Shown in pieces: positions 16,275 to 26,323 of a DNA stretch of 64,000 bases; the stretch's first letter is position 1, and the number at the start of each line of letters is the position of its first letter. Both the position numbers and the translations under genes were made by a program. The notes under the pieces were generated by a model. That model worked only from the letters and a program-made list of their open reading frames with translations. It was not told the DNA's origin and ran no database searches. The stretch is taken from contig NZ_JACIEV010000003.1 in the NCBI RefSeq assembly GCF_014197105.1, positions 1 through 64,000 of the forward strand, written 5' to 3'. The stretch comes from Sphingomonas jinjuensis (GTDB lineage Bacteria; Pseudomonadota; Alphaproteobacteria; Sphingomonadales; Sphingomonadaceae).

Positions 16275-19200
16275 CAGGCGGGCTTCGGTTCGGTGGTGGG
16301 GGGCATCGGCGGGGCCGGGGGCTGATCGTCGCCATGCTTGCCCTGATGCCCGGTCGGGCGACCGCGCAGCCTGGCGATGCCGTCGCGCACGGTGCGGCGG
16401 ACGAGGACGAAGAACAGCGGGATGTAGAAGATCGCGAGGAAGGTCGCCGACAGCATCCCGCCGATCACCGCGGTGCCGATCGCGATGCGGCTGTTGGCGC
16501 CGGCACCGGTCGAGATCGCGAGCGGCAGCACGCCGAAAATGAAGGCGAACGACGTCATCAGGATCGGTCGCAGACGGATCTTGGCGGCCTCCAGCGCGGC
16601 GTCGATGACGCGCGCGCCCTTGCGCTCGGCCTGTTCGGCGAACTCGATCATCAGAATCGCGTTCTTCGCGGCCAGGCCCATCGTCGTCAGCAGGCCGATC
16701 TGCAGATAGACGTCGTTGGTGAGCCCACGCAGCGTCACGAAGGCGATCGCGCCGATCAGTCCGAGCGGGATGATGAGCAGCACCGCGAACGGGATCGACC
16801 AGCTCTCGTACAGCGCTGCCAGGCACAGGAAGACGACCAGGATCGACAGGCCGTAGAGGATCGGCGCCTGTCCCGACGACAGCCGCTCCTGATAGGAGAG
16901 GCCCGCCCACGACACGCTGGTGCCGGGGATGTTCGCGGCAAGCTGCGCGATGCGCTCCATCGCCTGGCCCGAGCTTTGGCCGGGCACCGCGGAGCCCTGG
17001 AATTCGAACGACGAAATGCCGTTGAAGCGCGACAGCGTCGTCGGCGCCTGGCTCCACCCGATCTGCGAGAAGGACGAGAAGGGCGCCATCTGGTTGTTCG
17101 ATCCGCGCACGAACCACTGCTTCAGGTCGTCGGGCTGCGAACGGTAAGGCGCGTCGCCCTGGACGAAGACGCGCTTGACGCGGCCGCGGTCGATGAAGTC
17201 GTTGACGTACTGGCCGCCCCAGGCGGTCGACAGCGTCGAATTGACCTGGGTCTGGGTCAGGCCGAGCGCGGCGAGCTTCTGCGGATCGACGTCGATCTTG
17301 AGCGTCGCGACGTCGGGCAGCTCGGTCAGGCGAACGCCGGCAAGGTTCGGGTCGGCATTGGCCGCCGCCAGAAGCTTGTCGCGCGCGGCGTCGAATTGCA
17401 CCTGGCTCAGGCCGCCGGTGTTCTGAAGCTCCATCGTGAAGCCGTCCGACTGGCCGAGGCCGCGAACCGCCGGCGGGATCAGGGCGAAGACCTGCGCATC
17501 GCGAAGCCCGCGGAACGCGCCCGAGGCGCGCTGGACGATCGCATCGGCGGTATTCTCCTTGCCCTCACGATCGGCCCAGTCGTTGAGCGCGAGGAACGCC
17601 TGGCCGGTATTCTGCCCCGACGTGCCGCCACCGCCGCCGCCCGCGACCGAGAAGACCGTCTTGAGGTTGGCGCCTTCCTGCTGCGCGAAATAATCCTCGA
17701 CGGTGCGCTGCACCTCGATCGTGCGCTGCTGCGTCGCGCCTGCGGGCAGGCGGAACTGGACGATCGCGCTGCCCTGGTCCTCGGTCGGCAGGAAGCCGGT
17801 CGGCAGGCGCAGGAACAGCACCGCCAGCAGGGCGACGACGCCAGCGTAGATCAGCACGAACAGCCACTTATGGTCGACCACGTAGCGAACCGAGCCGACA
17901 TATTTCTCGACGCCGCGATCGAAGGTGCTGTTGAACTTGTCCTTCGCGACCTGATAGCCGTGCGCGACCTTGGGGAAGCGGCGGTCGAGCCAGCCGCCTT
18001 CGCGGTTGCCATCCTCGTCGCGCTTCTTCTGCTTGAGCAGCGCCGCGGTGAGGGCGGGCGACAGGATCAGCGCGACCAGCACCGACAGCACCATCGCCGA
18101 CACGATCGTCAGCGAGAACTGACGATAGATGACGCCGGTCGATCCGCCGAAGAACGCCATTGGCAGGAACACCGCCGACAGGACGAGCGCGATCGCGACG
18201 AGCGCGACCGAAATCTCGTTCATCGACTCGATCGTCGCCTCGCGCGGCGTCATGTCGGGATTTTCTTCGAGCAGGCGCTCGACGTTCTCGACGACGACGA
18301 TCGCATCGTCGACGAGCAGGCCGATCGCGAGCACGAGCCCGAACAGCGTCAGCGTGTTGATCGAGAAACCGGCGACGTAGAAGACTGCGAAGGTGCCGAG
18401 CAGCACGACGGGCACCGCGATCGCCGGGATCAGCGTCGCGCGCCAGCTTTGCAGGAAGACGAACATGACGATGACGACGAGGATGATCGCCTCGATCAGC
18501 GTCTTCACCACCTCTTCGATCGACAGCTTGATGAAGTCGGTCGAATCGTTGGCGTAGGCAACCTTGATGCCGGGCGGGAAGCCCTTGGCGACGCTGGCGA
18601 TCTCGGCCTTCACCAGTTCGGCGGTCTCGAGCGCGTCGGCCCCCGGTGCAAGCAGCACGGCGATACCGGCGCCGGGGTGGCGGTTGACGCGGCTCGACGC
18701 GGCATAGCTTTCCGCGCCCAGCTCGATCCGCGCGACGTCCGACAGGCGAACGGTGGCGCCCGACGATTGCGTCTTGAGCACGATGTTGCGGAACTGCTCG
18801 GGCGTCTGGAGGCGCGTCTGCGCGGTCACGATCGCGTTGAGCATCTGGCCCGGCGGCGACGGCAGGCCACCGACCTCGCCCGCCGCGACCTCGGCATTCT
18901 GCGCCTGGATCGCGCTGGTGACGTCCGACGGCATCAGCTGGACACCCGCCAGCTTGGCGGGATCGAGCCAGATACGCATCGCATATTGCGAGCCGAACAC
19001 GTTGGTGTCGCCGACGCCCTTCACGCGGCCGAGCGGATCCTGAAGGTTCGAGACGAGGAGGTCAGAGACGTCCTGGTTCGTCATCCGGTCGGTTTCGTCA
19101 TAGACGCCCGCGATCAGCAGGAAGTCGGGATTCGACTTGCGGACGACGAGGCCCTGTTGTTGCACCTGCTGCGGCAAGCGGGCGAGCGACTGCTGGACCT

Positions 19201-19531
19201 GGTTCTGCACCTGGACCTGGGCGATGTCGGGGTCGACGCCCTTGTTGAAGGTCGCGGTGATCGTCACCTGGCCGCGGCTCGACGACGACGACTGGAAATA
19301 CAGCAGTCCATCGATGCCGGTCAGCTGCTGCTCGATCACCTGGGTGACCGAGTTCTGGATCGTCTGCGCGTTGGCGCCCGGATAGTTGGCGCGGATCGTG
19401 ACCTGCGGCGGCGCGACGTCGGGATATTGCGCGATCGGCAGGCCCAGGATTCCGCCGATACCCGCCAGCATCACGATGATCGCGAGCACCCAGGCGAAGA
19501 TCGGCCTGTCGATGAAGATACGACTGATCAC
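16274..19531 (-). CDS. RND multidrug efflux transporter, HAE1 (AcrB/MexB) family
   Basis: The 1085-aa inner-membrane proton/drug antiporter matches AcrB/MexB in size and layout, with 12 helices and two large periplasmic loops. The N-terminus MISRIFIDRPIFAWVLAIIV is classic. The proton-relay aspartates are in GLLVDDAIVVVENVERLLEE, and LTNDVYLQIGLLTTMGLAAK is the second-half helix. A glycine-rich VAGGGGGGTSGQNTG patch lies in the periplasmic part. It starts with GTG at 19531, four bases after the adaptor stop. Exported compounds probably include dyes, detergents and antibiotics, but specificity cannot be read from sequence. Confidence 0.95.
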   Translation of the reverse strand: MISRIFIDRPIFAWVLAIIVMLAGIGGILGLPIAQYPDVAPPQVTIRANYPGANAQTIQNSVTQVIEQQLTGIDGLLYFQSSSSSRGQVTITATFNKGVDPDIAQVQVQNQVQQSLARLPQQVQQQGLVVRKSNPDFLLIAGVYDETDRMTNQDVSDLLVSNLQDPLGRVKGVGDTNVFGSQYAMRIWLDPAKLAGVQLMPSDVTSAIQAQNAEVAAGEVGGLPSPPGQMLNAIVTAQTRLQTPEQFRNIVLKTQSSGATVRLSDVARIELGAESYAASSRVNRHPGAGIAVLLAPGADALETAELVKAEIASVAKGFPPGIKVAYANDSTDFIKLSIEEVVKTLIEAIILVVIVMFVFLQSWRATLIPAIAVPVVLLGTFAVFYVAGFSINTLTLFGLVLAIGLLVDDAIVVVENVERLLEENPDMTPREATIESMNEISVALVAIALVLSAVFLPMAFFGGSTGVIYRQFSLTIVSAMVLSVLVALILSPALTAALLKQKKRDEDGNREGGWLDRRFPKVAHGYQVAKDKFNSTFDRGVEKYVGSVRYVVDHKWLFVLIYAGVVALLAVLFLRLPTGFLPTEDQGSAIVQFRLPAGATQQRTIEVQRTVEDYFAQQEGANLKTVFSVAGGGGGGTSGQNTGQAFLALNDWADREGKENTADAIVQRASGAFRGLRDAQVFALIPPAVRGLGQSDGFTMELQNTGGLSQVQFDAARDKLLAAANADPNLAGVRLTELPDVATLKIDVDPQKLAALGLTQTQVNSTLSTAWGGQYVNDFIDRGRVKRVFVQGDAPYRSQPDDLKQWFVRGSNNQMAPFSSFSQIGWSQAPTTLSRFNGISSFEFQGSAVPGQSSGQAMERIAQLAANIPGTSVSWAGLSYQERLSSGQAPILYGLSILVVFLCLAALYESWSIPFAVLLIIPLGLIGAIAFVTLRGLTNDVYLQIGLLTTMGLAAKNAILMIEFAEQAERKGARVIDAALEAAKIRLRPILMTSFAFIFGVLPLAISTGAGANSRIAIGTAVIGGMLSATFLAIFYIPLFFVLVRRTVRDGIARLRGRPTGHQGKHGDDQPPAPPMPPTTEPKPA

Positions 19532-19535
19532 TGGC

Positions 19536-20771
19536 TCAGCGGCCCTGCTTGCCCTGGCCGCCCTGTTGCTGCTCCTGCCCCTGGGGCGGGGCTTTCACCG
19601 GTTGGGGGGTGTTGGCGGGAACCGGCTTCACCGTCTGGCCGGGACGAAGCAGGCCGAGGCCCTGGGTGATGATCTTGTCGCCGGTCTGGAGACCCTTGGT
19701 CACGACCCAATAGGCGCCCTGCGTGCGATCGGCAGTGACCTTGCGTTCCATCGCCTTGTTGTTCGGGCCGACGATCATCAGCGTCGCATTGCCCTTCGGA
19801 TCGCGGCTCACCGCCTGCTGCGGCACCAGATAGGCGCGCTGGGTGATCGCCTGGGCGAACTTGGCGCGGACGAACATGCCGGGCAACAGCAGCCCCTGCG
19901 GATTGGGGAAGCGGGCGCGCAGCGTGACGGTGCCGGTCTCCTGGTTGACGACCGCCTCGCCGAACTCGATCGAACCGACCTGGCCATAGTCGCTGCCGTC
20001 CTCCAGCGTCAGGCGGACCTGCGCGGTGGCGGGGATGACGCCCTCGGTCGCCAGGCTGCGGCGCAGCGCGAGCAGGTCGGCGGCGGATTGCTGGATGTCG
20101 ACGAACATCGGGTCGAGCCGCTGGATCTGCGCGAGTGGATCGGTCTGCGTCGCCGAGACGAGCGCACCGACGGTGAACAGCGAACGGCCGATCTTGCCCG
20201 AGATGGGCGCTGGCACGGTCGTGAAGTTGAGATTGATCCGCGCGGTTTCCAGCGCCGCGCGCGTCTGCGCGACCGAAGCGCGCGCCTGCTGGGCCGAGGC
20301 GACGGCGTTGGTATAGTCCTGGCGCGAGATCGCCTCGATCTGGGCGAGTGGCTTGTAGCGTTCGGCCTGGATGCGGGTGGCCTCGGCATTGGCGCGCGCG
20401 CTCTGCACGTTGGCGGCGGCCTGGTTGGCGGCGGCGCGATAGAGGCGGGGATCGATCTCGTAGAGTGGCTGGCCCTTCCGCACGAAGCTGCCCTCGGTGA
20501 AGAAGCGGCGCCGGATGAGGCCAGTCACCTGGGGGCGGACGTCGGAGCTTTCGAATGCCGAGGTACGTCCGGGCATTTCGGTGACGAAGGCGGCGGTGGT
20601 CGGCTGGACGGTGACGAAGCCGACCTGCGGCGTTCCCTGGCCCGGACCGCCACGGCCGCCCTTCTCCTTACCCTTGTTATCCCCGCCGCCACACGACGCG
20701 AGCGCCACGGCCGCACCGAGCAGGATCGTCGGACGGGCAAGGGCCGCAGCCCGGTCGATAAGTCGCTTCAC
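19536..20771 (-). CDS. RND efflux periplasmic adaptor (membrane fusion protein)
   Basis: The 411-aa lipoprotein (signal ending VALASC, Cys27) links the pump to the outer-membrane channel. The order is a beta-barrel/lipoyl N-part (TSAFESSDVRPQVTGLIRR), a long alpha-helical hairpin (about residues 105-180, ARANAEATRIQAERYKPL), the second lipoyl half (VPAPISGKIGRSLFTVG) and the C-terminal membrane-proximal domain. The C-terminus is Pro/Gln-rich. It starts with GTG at 20771; no separate TetR-type regulator gene is seen next to it. First gene of the tripartite operon. Confidence 0.93.
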   Translation of the reverse strand: MKRLIDRAAALARPTILLGAAVALASCGGGDNKGKEKGGRGGPGQGTPQVGFVTVQPTTAAFVTEMPGRTSAFESSDVRPQVTGLIRRRFFTEGSFVRKGQPLYEIDPRLYRAAANQAAANVQSARANAEATRIQAERYKPLAQIEAISRQDYTNAVASAQQARASVAQTRAALETARINLNFTTVPAPISGKIGRSLFTVGALVSATQTDPLAQIQRLDPMFVDIQQSAADLLALRRSLATEGVIPATAQVRLTLEDGSDYGQVGSIEFGEAVVNQETGTVTLRARFPNPQGLLLPGMFVRAKFAQAITQRAYLVPQQAVSRDPKGNATLMIVGPNNKAMERKVTADRTQGAYWVVTKGLQTGDKIITQGLGLLRPGQTVKPVPANTPQPVKAPPQGQEQQQGGQGKQGR

Positions 20772-20949
20772 GATATACCCAGATTCCTCGATATCGGATG
20801 GACACCCGACCAGCAGTCGGAACGCCGGCGTATCAATTTAGTTGCCGTCGCCGATGCTCTGCCCCCGAGCGCGGGGCGGTGGCAAGTTTTCGTGTCAGCA
20901 AAATTGTCGCAACTTGTATCCGTGGCGCCTCTATGGCGTTGTTCGCGCC

Positions 20950-21636
20950 ATGACCGACGATGACAAAAGGATCGCCGCCGAAGCGGCCGTCAGCGAGGTG
21001 CAGCCGGGCATGTTGGTCGGCCTCGGCACGGGCACGACCGCGGCCTTCGCCATCCAGGCGCTGGGGCGGCGAGTCCGAGAAGGGCTGAGGATCGAGGCGG
21101 TCGCGACGAGCCTCGCCAGCGAGCGGCAGGCGCACGACCTGGGCATCCCGATCCGCGACTTTGCAACGGTGGCGAGCGTCGACCTGACGATCGACGGCGC
21201 CGACGAGATCGACGATGACTTGCGCGCGATCAAGGGCGCTGGCGGGGCGATGCTGCGCGAGAAGGTCGTCGCCGCCGCCTCGGCGCGGATGGTGGTGATC
21301 GCGGATGGCAGCAAGCGTGTCGCCGCCATCGGGGGCAGGGCGGTGCCGGTCGAGATCGTGCCGTTCGCCGCCGCCTTCGTCGCGCAGGCGCTGGAGCCGC
21401 TGTTCGCCTCGGTGACGCTCCGCGCTGCCGACGAACGACCTTATGTCACCGATAACGGCAACCACATCCTCGATTGTCGCAGCCCGCGACAGCCCCTGTG
21501 GCCGCAGATCGAGGCGGCAATCCAGGCGATTTCAGGAATTTGCGGCCACGGGCTGTTCCTGCACCAGGTCGACGCCGCCTATATCGCCGACCGCGGCGTC
21601 GTTTCGCGACTGGAACGCTCGGCCGGTTCCTCCTAA
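20950..21636 (+). CDS. rpiA: Ribose-5-phosphate isomerase A
   Basis: The 228-aa enzyme interconverts ribose 5-phosphate and ribulose 5-phosphate. The phosphate-binding GLGTGTTAAFAIQALG loop, the active-site SVDLTIDGADEIDDDLRAIKG segment (Asp/Glu and Lys) and GGAMLREKVVA are all present, so it is RpiA rather than RpiB. Start ATG 20950. It opens a plus-strand pentose-phosphate block (rpiA, tkt, tal, gnd) that may be transcribed together. Confidence 0.95.
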   Translation: MTDDDKRIAAEAAVSEVQPGMLVGLGTGTTAAFAIQALGRRVREGLRIEAVATSLASERQAHDLGIPIRDFATVASVDLTIDGADEIDDDLRAIKGAGGAMLREKVVAAASARMVVIADGSKRVAAIGGRAVPVEIVPFAAAFVAQALEPLFASVTLRAADERPYVTDNGNHILDCRSPRQPLWPQIEAAIQAISGICGHGLFLHQVDAAYIADRGVVSRLERSAGSS

Positions 21637-21705
21637 GGGCGGGTCGTGGCAACCCGATCGGCGCCCTGCGCGTTCGATCGACGTCAAGCGCGAGGCAGGA
21701 TTCCC

Positions 21706-23796
21706 ATGACCGATACCAAGACCGTCGACGCATCCACTGCGTCGTCCTCCAACGTTCACGAGGACGGCAGCCCGGAACGGCTGGCGATCGATACGATCCG
21801 CACGCTGTCGATGGACGCGGTGCAAAAGGCCAATTCGGGCCACCCCGGCACGCCGATGGCGCTCGCGCCGATCGGCTACACGCTGTGGGCGAAGTATCTG
21901 CGCTACGATCCGGCCCACGCCGACTGGCCCAACCGCGACCGCTTCGTGCTGTCGGTCGGCCATGCGTCGATGCTGCTCTATTCGCTGATCCACCTCGCCG
22001 GGATCGAGGAGATCGATGCCGAGGGTAACAAGACCGGCAAGCCCGCGGTCAGCATCGAGGACATCGAGCAGTTCCGCCAGCTGTCGTCGAAGACGCCGGG
22101 CCACCCCGAATATCGCCACACGACGGGCGTCGAGACGACCACCGGTCCGCTCGGCGCGGGTTGCGGCAATTCGGTTGGCATGGCCATCGCCGAGCGCTGG
22201 CTCGCCGCGCGCTACAACAAGCCGGGCTTCCCGATCTTTGACCACGACGTCTACACGCTGTGCGGCGACGGCGACATGATGGAGGGCGTCGCATCAGAGG
22301 CGGCGAGCGTCGCTGGCCACCTGAAGCTGTCGAACCTCTGTTGGATCTACGACAGCAATCACATCTCGATCGAGGGCGGCACCGACCTCGCGTTCGACGA
22401 GGACGTGGGCAAGCGGTTCCAGGCCTATGGCTGGAACGTCATCCATGTCGACGACGCCAACGATACCGCTGCTTTCAGCAAGGCGATCGACACGTTCAAG
22501 GCTACCGACGACCGACCGACCTTCATCGTCGTGCATTCGGTGATCGGCTGGGGCAGCCCCAAGGCGGGCAGCGAGAAGGCGCACGGCGAGCCGCTGGGCG
22601 CGGACAACGTCGCCGCCACCAAGCGCGCCTATGGCTGGCCCGAGGACAAGAGCTTCTACGTCCCCGAGGGCGTGGCCGAGCATTTCAAGGGCGCGATCGC
22701 CGATCGCGGGCACACGCTGCGTGACGAATGGGTGGCGATGGTCGACCGCTATCGCGGCGAGCATGCCGATCTGGCCGCCGAGCTCGACCTGATGCTCAAG
22801 GACACGCTGCCCGAGGGCTGGGATGCCGACATCCCCGAGTTTCCGGCGGATGCGAAGGGGCTCGCCAGCCGCGATTCGGGCGGCAAGGTGCTCAACGCGA
22901 TCGTCGGCCGCGTGCCGTGGCTGATCGGCGGTTCGGCCGACCTTGCGCCTTCGACCAAGACCGACATCAAGGGCGCCGACAGTTTCGAGGCGTCGAACTA
23001 CGCCGGTCGCAACTTCCACTTCGGCGTGCGCGAGCATGCGATGGGCGCGATCGTCAACGGCATGGCGCTGTCGCACCTGAAGTCCTACGGCAGCACCTTC
23101 CTCGTCTTCCTCGACTATATGCGCCCGGCGGTCCGCCTGTCGGCGATCATGGAGCTGGGCGATGTCTGGGTGTACACCCACGACTCGATCGGCGTCGGCG
23201 AGGATGGCCCGACCCACCAGCCGATCGAGCAGCTGGCGATGCTGCGCGCGACGCCGGGGCTCGACACCATCCGGCCGGGCGACGCCAACGAGGTCGCCTG
23301 GGCATGGCGCGCGGCGATGGACAACAGCGGTCGTCCGACCACGCTCGTCTTCTCGCGCCAGGCGCTGCCGACGCTCGATCGCACGAAATACGCCAGCGCC
23401 GAGGGCGTGATGAAGGGCGGCTACATCCTGGCCGACAGCGAGAACCCGCAAGTGATCCTGATCGCCACCGGGTCCGAGCTGTCGCTGGCGGTCGAGGCGC
23501 ACGAGAAGCTGGTCGCCGAGGGCATCGCCAGCCGCGTCGTGTCGCTGCCGAGCTGGTACCGGTTCGAGGCGCAGGACCAGGCGTATCGCGACCAGGTGCT
23601 GCCGCCGTCGGTGCGCGCCCGCGTCGCCATCGAAATGGCGGGCGAGTTCGGCTGGGAGCGGTTCACCGGCTTCGATGGCCGTACCATCACCATGTCGACC
23701 TATGGAGCCTCGGCACCGATCGCCAAGCTTCAGGACAAGTACGGCTTCACCGTCGACAATGTCGTGAAGGTGGCGAAGGAAGCGATGGGTTCCTAA
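21706..23796 (+). CDS. tkt: Transketolase
   Basis: The 696-aa ThDP enzyme transfers two-carbon ketol units in the non-oxidative pentose phosphate pathway. The start ATG 21706 has AGGCAGGA upstream. The N-terminus AIDTIRTLSMDAVQKANSGH is typical. The ThDP/Mg site reads GDGDMMEGVASEAASVAGH, and the pyrimidine domain contains GVREHAMGAIVNGMAL with the catalytic glutamate. The C-terminal domain is complete and the length matches bacterial TktA. The transaldolase gene follows 44 bases later. Confidence 0.96.
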   Translation: MTDTKTVDASTASSSNVHEDGSPERLAIDTIRTLSMDAVQKANSGHPGTPMALAPIGYTLWAKYLRYDPAHADWPNRDRFVLSVGHASMLLYSLIHLAGIEEIDAEGNKTGKPAVSIEDIEQFRQLSSKTPGHPEYRHTTGVETTTGPLGAGCGNSVGMAIAERWLAARYNKPGFPIFDHDVYTLCGDGDMMEGVASEAASVAGHLKLSNLCWIYDSNHISIEGGTDLAFDEDVGKRFQAYGWNVIHVDDANDTAAFSKAIDTFKATDDRPTFIVVHSVIGWGSPKAGSEKAHGEPLGADNVAATKRAYGWPEDKSFYVPEGVAEHFKGAIADRGHTLRDEWVAMVDRYRGEHADLAAELDLMLKDTLPEGWDADIPEFPADAKGLASRDSGGKVLNAIVGRVPWLIGGSADLAPSTKTDIKGADSFEASNYAGRNFHFGVREHAMGAIVNGMALSHLKSYGSTFLVFLDYMRPAVRLSAIMELGDVWVYTHDSIGVGEDGPTHQPIEQLAMLRATPGLDTIRPGDANEVAWAWRAAMDNSGRPTTLVFSRQALPTLDRTKYASAEGVMKGGYILADSENPQVILIATGSELSLAVEAHEKLVAEGIASRVVSLPSWYRFEAQDQAYRDQVLPPSVRARVAIEMAGEFGWERFTGFDGRTITMSTYGASAPIAKLQDKYGFTVDNVVKVAKEAMGS

Positions 23797-23840
23797 CTCG
23801 GACCCCGGACGACGAACTGCGATCGATTGGAGACGTGACG

Positions 23841-24965
23841 GTGAGCAAGCTCAAGGAATTGGAAGCCAGGGGCACCGCGCCGTGGCTGGACTTCGTCGAT
23901 CGCAAGTTCCTCGAAGAGGGCGGGCTGAAGAAGCTGATCGAGGAGGACGGGCTGACCGGCGTCACGTCGAACCCGACGATCTTCGAAAAGGCGATGGGCC
24001 ACGGCACCGCCTATGACGGCACCCTCGCCGAATTCGACAAGGCGAATCCCGACGCGGCCACGATCGACCGCTACGAGGCGCTGGCGGTGCAGGACATCAA
24101 GGCCGCGGCGGAGACGCTGCGCCCGGTGTACGACCGGATGGAGGCCAAGGACGGTTACGTCAGCCTGGAAGTGTCGCCGTACATCGCCGACGACACCGAT
24201 GCGACGATCCACGAGGCGCAGAAGCTGTGGAAGATGGTCGATCGTCCCAACCTGATGATCAAGATCCCCGGCACGCTTGCCGGCGGTCCCGCCATTTCCG
24301 CGACGATCGCGGCGGGGATCAATGTCAACGTCACGCTGCTGTTCGCGGTCGAGGCCTATCAGCGCGTCGCCGAGGCCTATGCGACGGGCCTCGAGGAGCG
24401 CGTTCGTCAGGGGCAGCCGATCGACCGGATCGCCAGCGTCGCCAGCTTCTTCATCAGCCGTATCGATTCGGCGGTCGACAAGCTGATCGACGAGAAGCTG
24501 AAGGCCGGCGACGGCGACGCCGAGGCGCTGAACGCGATCCGCGGCAAGGTCGCGATCGCCAACGCCAAGATGGCGTACCAGTGGTTCCTCGACTTCGAGA
24601 AGTCCGACCGCTGGCAGGCGCTGGCCGCCAAGGGCGCGCAGCCGCAGCGACTGCTATGGGCGTCGACGGGGACGAAGGATCCGTCCTACCCGGACACGCT
24701 CTACGTCGACACGCTGATCGGCCGCGACACGGTGAACACCATGCCGCCCAAGACGATGGACGCGTTCCGCGACCACGGCACCGTCGCCGACACGCTGGAG
24801 ACGGACATCGACGACGCCCGCCGCGTGCTGGCGGAGGCCGAGCGGCTGGGGATCGACCTGAAGGCGATCACCGACACGCTGGTCGAAGAAGGCGTCGCGT
24901 CCTTCGCCAAGTCGTTCGACGACCTGCTCGGCGCGATCCAGCAGAAGCAGCCGGCGGCGGCGTGA
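23841..24965 (+). CDS. tal: Transaldolase
   Basis: The 374-aa product is a long-type transaldolase that swaps dihydroxyacetone units between sugar phosphates. The Schiff-base lysine is in NLMIKIPGT (Lys141). TSNPTIFEKAM and SPYIADDTDATIHEA are also typical. A GTG at 23841 is chosen because GGAG lies eight bases upstream; an in-frame GTG at 23835 has too short a spacing. The end (AIQQKQPAAA) is the natural stop. It follows tkt closely and likely shares its transcript. Confidence 0.93.
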   Translation: MSKLKELEARGTAPWLDFVDRKFLEEGGLKKLIEEDGLTGVTSNPTIFEKAMGHGTAYDGTLAEFDKANPDAATIDRYEALAVQDIKAAAETLRPVYDRMEAKDGYVSLEVSPYIADDTDATIHEAQKLWKMVDRPNLMIKIPGTLAGGPAISATIAAGINVNVTLLFAVEAYQRVAEAYATGLEERVRQGQPIDRIASVASFFISRIDSAVDKLIDEKLKAGDGDAEALNAIRGKVAIANAKMAYQWFLDFEKSDRWQALAAKGAQPQRLLWASTGTKDPSYPDTLYVDTLIGRDTVNTMPPKTMDAFRDHGTVADTLETDIDDARRVLAEAERLGIDLKAITDTLVEEGVASFAKSFDDLLGAIQQKQPAAA

Positions 24966-25023
24966 TAGGTGAGGGGCGGGGACACACCTCGCCCCATGCC
25001 ATCCGTCACCCGTCATCCCCCAT

Positions 25024-25110
25024 CCGTCACCCTGAACTTGCTTCAGGGTCTCCTCGGGGCGCACGCACCGCCCGCCACGAGGAGATGCTGAAACAAGTTC
25101 AGCATGACGG
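25024..25110. repeat. Intergenic inverted-repeat element, family H
   Basis: The arms are inverted copies of CCGTCA[C/T]-CTGAACTTG-TTCAG-GTCTCCTCG type, each with its own local fold (CCTGAACTTGCTTCAGG on the left). The spacer holds a CCGCCCGCC stretch. It lies in the 226-base gap between tal and gnd. Confidence 0.8.
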
Positions 25111-25191
25111 TGTCAGGGGTGAGGGCGGCGATCTGAAACCACTTCGCCCTGACGAGTGTTAACCCGGCTCCGGGACAATCAAGGACATCAC

Positions 25192-26175
25192 ATGAAGATC
25201 GGGATGATCGGGCTCGGCCGGATGGGCGGCAACATGGCGCGGCGGCTGATGCGCGGCGGGCACCAGATCGTGGCCTATGATCGCGACGCCGATGCGGTGG
25301 CGAAGCTGGTCGCCGACGGTGCCGAGGGCGCGGTCTCGCTCGACGAGGCGCGCGGCAAGCTCGATAGCCCTGCGATCTGGTGGGTCATGCTGCCCGCTGG
25401 CGACATCACCGAGCAGACGATCGACGCCATCGCAGGGAAGGCGAACGACGGCGACATCATCATCGACGGCGGCAACAGCTTCTACAAGGACGACATCCGC
25501 CGCGCGAAGAAGCTGGCGGAGCAGGGGCTGCACTATGTCGATGTCGGCACTTCCGGCGGTGTCTGGGGGCTGGAGCGCGGCTATTGCATGATGATCGGCG
25601 GCGACGACGCGACGCTCGAGCTGCTCGACCCGATCTTCGACACGCTTGCGCCGGGCACCGGCGACATTCCCCGCACCCCGAACCGCGCCGACGGCGTCGC
25701 CGACAAGCGCGCGGAGAAGGGCTATATCTTCGCCGGGCCGCCAGGTGCCGGTCACTTCGTGAAGATGGTTCACAACGGCATCGAATACGGCCTGATGCAG
25801 GCCTATGCAGAAGGCTTCGACGTGCTGAAGGGCAAGGCGTCGGACAAGCTGCCCGAGGACCAGCGCTTCGAGCTGAACCTGACCGACATCGCTGAGGTGT
25901 GGCGGCGTGGCAGCGTCATCTCGTCGTGGCTGCTCGACCTGTCGGCGAGCGCGCTGGCGAAGGACGGTCATCTCAGCCAGTTCTCGGGCCATGTCGCCGA
26001 TTCGGGCGAAGGCCGCTGGACGATCGACGCGGCGATGGAAGAGGCGGTGCCGATCAACGTGCTCGCAGCGTCGCTGTTCGCCCGCTACCGCAGCCGCGTC
26101 GACACGACCTTCGGCGACAAGATGCTGAGCGCGATGCGCTACGGCTTCGGCGGCCACGTCGAGATCCCGCAGTGA
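25192..26175 (+). CDS. gnd: 6-phosphogluconate dehydrogenase, decarboxylating (short GndA type)
   Basis: The 327-aa enzyme oxidises 6-phosphogluconate to ribulose 5-phosphate with release of CO2. The N-terminal dinucleotide loop is [14 protein letters not shown]. The substrate and catalytic parts are [21 protein letters not shown] and [14 protein letters not shown]. The size fits the shorter bacterial GndA class (about 300-330 aa) rather than the 470-aa E. coli type. Start ATG 25192 has AAGGA upstream. The order rpiA, tkt, tal, gnd gives a nearly complete pentose phosphate set, lacking zwf and pgl here. Confidence 0.93.
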   Translation: MKIGMIGLGRMGGNMARRLMRGGHQIVAYDRDADAVAKLVADGAEGAVSLDEARGKLDSPAIWWVMLPAGDITEQTIDAIAGKANDGDIIIDGGNSFYKDDIRRAKKLAEQGLHYVDVGTSGGVWGLERGYCMMIGGDDATLELLDPIFDTLAPGTGDIPRTPNRADGVADKRAEKGYIFAGPPGAGHFVKMVHNGIEYGLMQAYAEGFDVLKGKASDKLPEDQRFELNLTDIAEVWRRGSVISSWLLDLSASALAKDGHLSQFSGHVADSGEGRWTIDAAMEEAVPINVLAASLFARYRSRVDTTFGDKMLSAMRYGFGGHVEIPQ

Positions 26176-26185
26176 CGTTCAGCGT

Positions 26186-26313
26186 CAATCCTCCCCCGCC
26201 AGGGGGAGGTGGCGCCGAAGGCGACGGAGGGGGAGGATTCCCGACCTCGGTGCTCGCTTACCTCCCCCTCCGTCACGCTCCGCGTGCCACCTCCCCCTGG
26301 CGGGGGAGGATTG
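26186..26313. repeat. Intergenic inverted-repeat element, family A copy 1
   Basis: Two inverted arms of about 50 bases (CAATCCTCCCCC...GGAGGGGGAGG) face each other, and each arm contains two hairpins (CCCCCGCCAGGGGG and GGCGCCGAAGGCG on the left). A second copy of the same family is at 58980-59117. This copy ends 10 bases before the start codon of the downstream HAD gene. Confidence 0.88.
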
Positions 26314-26323
26314 AGAGACTCGC

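Noticed and set aside
16142..19669. A 1175-aa plus-strand open frame opposite the RND transporter
   Set aside because: Same GC-driven shadow effect; the Arg/Asp/His-rich composition matches no fold and the minus-strand product is a clear AcrB-type pump.
20819..20843. EcfG-type promoter upstream of rpiA (GGAAC-N16-AGTT)
   Set aside because: The -10 element differs (AGTT instead of CGTT) and the site is 107 bases from the gene, so it is within chance expectation.
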